A DNA stretch of 7,814 bases from Pseudomonadota bacterium (GTDB lineage: Bacteria > Pseudomonadota > Gammaproteobacteria > Burkholderiales > Burkholderiaceae_B): contig JAEYVD010000343.1 of the NCBI GenBank assembly GCA_023432075.1, positions 1-7,814 on the forward strand. The letters run 5' to 3'. The notes under the pieces are model-generated. The model was not told where the DNA came from. It saw only the letters and a program-made list of their open reading frames with translations, and made no database searches. Positions 6,265 through 7,814 of this stretch are shown here, in pieces; the first letter of the stretch is position 1, and the number at the start of each line of letters is the position of its first letter. Position numbers and translations under genes: made by a program.

Positions 6265-6293
6265 GCGCCGCCGCGACGCGTTCGTGGCGGCGC
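6265..6293 (+). other. Long GC-rich hairpin in the thyA 5' region
   Basis: GCGCCGCC-G-CGA and TCG-T-GGCGGCGC pair over 12 bp with one G-U, around a 5-nt loop. It starts 1 nt after the TA palindrome. There is no T-run on either side in the right place, so it is a poor intrinsic terminator for the osmC-family gene. If thyA transcription starts at the TA element, the hairpin would form the very 5' end of the thyA mRNA. Confidence 0.5.
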
Positions 6294-6333
6294 GCTTGCT
6301 TCCCGGCCCGGGACAGCAGGCACAAGGATCGCC

Positions 6334-7305
6334 ATGAAACAATACCTGGACCTCGTTCAATCCATCCTCGACACCGGCTCGTGGCAGGAAAACCGGACCG
6401 GCATCCGCACTCTCAGCATGCCGGGCGCCTCGCTGCGTTTTGACCTGCAGCAGGGCTTTCCCGCCATCACCACCAAGAAGCTGGCGTTCAAGTCGGCCAT
6501 TGGCGAAATGGTGGGTTTTCTGCGTGCCTCGCGCAGCGCGGCGGAATTCCGCGAGCTGGGCTGCAAGGTTTGGGATCAGAACGCCAACGAGAACGCCCAA
6601 TGGCTGGCGAACCCCTACCGCGAAGGCCCGGACGACCTGGGGCCTGTCTACGGCGTGCAATGGCGCCAATGGCCGGCCTACAAGATGCTGGAGGCCAGCC
6701 GCCCCGCGCAGATCCAGGACGCGCTGTCGCGCGGCTACGCCAAGGTGGCCGACCTGGCCGAGGACGGCGTGCCGAAGGTGCTGCTGTACAAGGCGGTCGA
6801 CCAGCTTCGCCAATGCCTGGACACCATCCATGAACGCCCGGGCGACCGGCGCATCCTGTTTCATGGCTGGAACTGGGCGCAGATCGAGGAAATGGCGCTG
6901 CCGCCTTGCCACCTGCTCTATCAGTTCCTGCCCAACGCGACGACCCGCGAGATCTCGCTGTGTCTGTACATCCGCTCCAACGATGTGGGCCTGGGCACGC
7001 CGTTCAACCTGACCGAAGGCGCGGCGCTGCTGCACCTGGTCGGCCGCCTGACCGGCTATACCCCGCGCTGGTTCACCTACTTCATCGGCGATGCGCACAT
7101 CTACGAGAACCACCTGCCGATGCTGCGCGAGCAACTGACGCGAACGCCGTATGAATCGCCCCGCCTCGTGCTGTCGGACCGCATTCCCGACTTCGCCGTG
7201 ACCGGCCGCTACGAGCCCGAGTGGCTCGAGAAGGTCGAACCTGGCGATTTCTCATTGTCGGGCTACACGCACCACGCGCCCCTCACGGCCGCAATGGCCG
7301 TCTGA
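6334..7305 (+). CDS. thyA: Thymidylate synthase ThyA (long form)
   Basis: This enzyme methylates dUMP to dTMP with 5,10-methylenetetrahydrofolate, the only de novo route to dTTP when ThyX is absent. Landmarks with their E. coli equivalents as I recall them: Arg21 in ENRTGI (phosphate binding, same number), Glu58 and Trp80 (same numbers), YGVQWR (106-111), DRR (171-173; E. coli Arg126/127), the nucleophile Cys192 in [10 protein letters not shown] (E. coli Cys146), [12 protein letters not shown] (214-225, with Asp217 and the uracil-reading Asn225), and DAHIYENH (253-260). At 323 residues it is about 60 longer than the E. coli protein. About 12 extra residues precede YGVQWR and about 34 lie between it and DRR, an insertion known in some bacterial ThyA proteins. 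The start is supported by AAGGA 5 nt upstream. Two hairpins follow its stop. No dihydrofolate reductase gene is within the window. Confidence 0.97.
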   Translation: MKQYLDLVQSILDTGSWQENRTGIRTLSMPGASLRFDLQQGFPAITTKKLAFKSAIGEMVGFLRASRSAAEFRELGCKVWDQNANENAQWLANPYREGPDDLGPVYGVQWRQWPAYKMLEASRPAQIQDALSRGYAKVADLAEDGVPKVLLYKAVDQLRQCLDTIHERPGDRRILFHGWNWAQIEEMALPPCHLLYQFLPNATTREISLCLYIRSNDVGLGTPFNLTEGAALLHLVGRLTGYTPRWFTYFIGDAHIYENHLPMLREQLTRTPYESPRLVLSDRIPDFAVTGRYEPEWLEKVEPGDFSLSGYTHHAPLTAAMAV

Positions 7306-7309
7306 CCCC

Positions 7310-7331
7310 GGCGCCGGCCTGGCCCGGCGCC
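7310..7331 (+). terminator. First GC-rich hairpin after thyA (possible terminator)
   Basis: GGCGCCGG and CCGGCGCC form an 8-bp perfect stem with a 6-nt loop, beginning 5 nt after the thyA stop. It is followed by CGCCTTTC, so only three T residues are present, offset by four bases. The position suggests an mRNA 3' end, but the weak T-run leaves room for Rho or for 3'-end protection. Confidence 0.5.
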
Positions 7332-7356
7332 CGCCTTTCAGGGCTGATCCGCAACC

Positions 7357-7376
7357 CGCCGGACGACCGTCCGGCG
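7357..7376 (+). terminator. Second GC-rich hairpin after thyA (possible terminator)
   Basis: CGCCGGAC and GTCCGGCG pair perfectly over 8 bp around a GACC loop, 25 nt after the first hairpin. CCTCATTCCTTG follows, T-containing but with no run. Two stable hairpins in tandem behind one gene suggest a processed or Rho-assisted 3' end rather than a single classic terminator. Confidence 0.45.
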
Positions 7377-7553
7377 CCTCATTCCTTGCACGTCCCGCAG
7401 CAGGTGAAGATTGGTGAGCTTCTGGAAGCGTGATTTCGGTATAACCCATCCCTTAGCCACGGACGCGCGTCCAGCATGCCGCGCGCCCCGTCGCTATCGA
7501 CCGGCCCTCGCGGCGCGCCATGCCGAGCGCCCGAACCGCGCCGACCGCTGGCG

Positions 7554-7583
7554 TTGCCCCGCCCAATCCCCCATCCCTATAAA
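7554..7583 (+). promoter_or_regulatory. Likely promoter of the MHYT-type membrane protein gene
   Basis: TTGCCC (7554-7559, four of six) and TATAAA (7578-7583, five of six) are separated by 18 nt on the plus strand. Transcription would begin near 7590, giving a 5' leader of about 125 nt before the ATG at 7714. That is long enough for post-transcriptional control, but no known element is recognised in it. Confidence 0.45.
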
Positions 7584-7713
7584 GAGAGTGTGAGAATCGC
7601 CAGCGACGAGAGCAGGATCCTCCTTGCGACCGTAATGCAACTGTTGACTACCAATTGAATTGAAAATCGTGCCCCGCGCCGCCGCCGCATGCGCTTAGGA
7701 CAGGACCCCACAA

Positions 7714-7814
7714 ATGCTCGTTGGAACTTATAACCCTTCGCTCGTCCTCGTATCCTTAGGGGTCGCCATCCTGGCGTCGTATACGGCGCTGGGCATGGCC
7801 AACCGCGTGAAGGC
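7714..7814 (+). CDS. MHYT-domain-type membrane sensor, probably GGDEF/EAL protein (N-terminus only)
   Basis: Only 33 codons are visible before the window ends. After a short periplasmic-type N-terminus (MLVGTYNPSL) comes one transmembrane helix, VLVSLGVAILASYTALGMA, followed by the positive stop NRVK. The pattern 'two polar residues, helix, A-S-Y-T-A-L-x-M-A-x-R-V' is how MHYT integral-membrane sensory domains usually begin. The Met-His-Tyr-Thr motifs themselves would come later, outside the window. Such domains commonly precede GGDEF and EAL domains that make or break c-di-GMP, or a histidine kinase. The visible part does not show which. The ATG is preceded by AGGA at 8 nt. The gene is read in the same direction as thyA but looks separately transcribed. 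Confidence 0.72.
   Translation, partial: MLVGTYNPSLVLVSLGVAILASYTALGMANRVK

Larger units (their letters stand above)
7306..7713. other. 408-nt intergenic region between thyA and the MHYT-type gene
   Basis: It holds the two hairpins behind thyA, a TATAAC hexamer (7439-7444) without a good -35, and a better promoter candidate at 7554-7583. It also has an AT-richer patch at about 7625-7670. A 22-codon GTG-initiated frame (7590-7658) lies in the presumed leader but lacks a proper ribosome binding site. I see no RNA gene, no repeat array and no recognisable riboswitch. Confidence 0.5.

Noticed and set aside
5731..7134. A 467-codon open frame on the minus strand
   Set aside because: It is antisense to the osmC-family gene and thyA, which are clearly real. 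It has a low-complexity Gly-rich middle and no family resemblance.
1..7814. CRISPR array, tRNA/rRNA genes, insertion sequences or integrase sites
   Set aside because: I saw no regularly spaced repeats, cloverleaf-type sequences, terminal inverted repeats or transposase-like frames anywhere in the window.

Overview
The window is GC-rich and its coding is dense. Its genes point to a betaproteobacterium of the order Burkholderiales, most plausibly Alcaligenaceae (the Bordetella/Achromobacter group). I infer this from protein character and gene content (a Coq7-type hydroxylase, a long ThyA, WbpO/WbpP-type sugar-nucleotide enzymes), not from a database search.

Left half (1-4202, minus strand): the start of a surface-polysaccharide operon. 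It is transcribed right to left in this order: a WecA/MraY-like initiating sugar-1-phosphate transferase, a WbpO/TviB-type UDP-HexNAc 6-dehydrogenase, a WbpP/TviC-type UDP-HexNAc 4-epimerase, and a MurJ/MviN-superfamily flippase cut by the window edge. The dehydrogenase and epimerase would together make a UDP-N-acetylhexosaminuronic acid such as UDP-GalNAcA. The transferase would load the first sugar-phosphate onto undecaprenyl phosphate, and the flippase would move the lipid-linked glycan across the inner membrane. Gaps are short or overlapping after the dehydrogenase, so the last three genes are probably translated from one message.

Middle (4203-4969): a gene-free stretch that is not empty. 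On the minus strand it holds a promoter with an A-rich UP-like element, a foldable region of about 145 nt, and a strong intrinsic terminator. This is a good candidate for an independent small RNA. Just before its terminator is a hairpin whose loop reads CUCCUCCUUU, complementary to Shine-Dalgarno sequences. It is the most interesting non-coding object in the window. Between it and the operon lie a weak promoter candidate and a palindrome. A second, weaker terminator follows coq7.

Right half (4970-7814): housekeeping genes. coq7 (ubiquinone biosynthesis, minus) diverges from an osmC-family gene (plus). After it come a TA-repeat palindrome, a long GC-rich hairpin, and thyA (thymidylate synthase, plus). 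Two tandem hairpins follow thyA. A 408-nt intergenic region with a promoter candidate then leads to the first 33 codons of a membrane protein that looks like an MHYT-domain sensor, often fused to GGDEF/EAL c-di-GMP domains.
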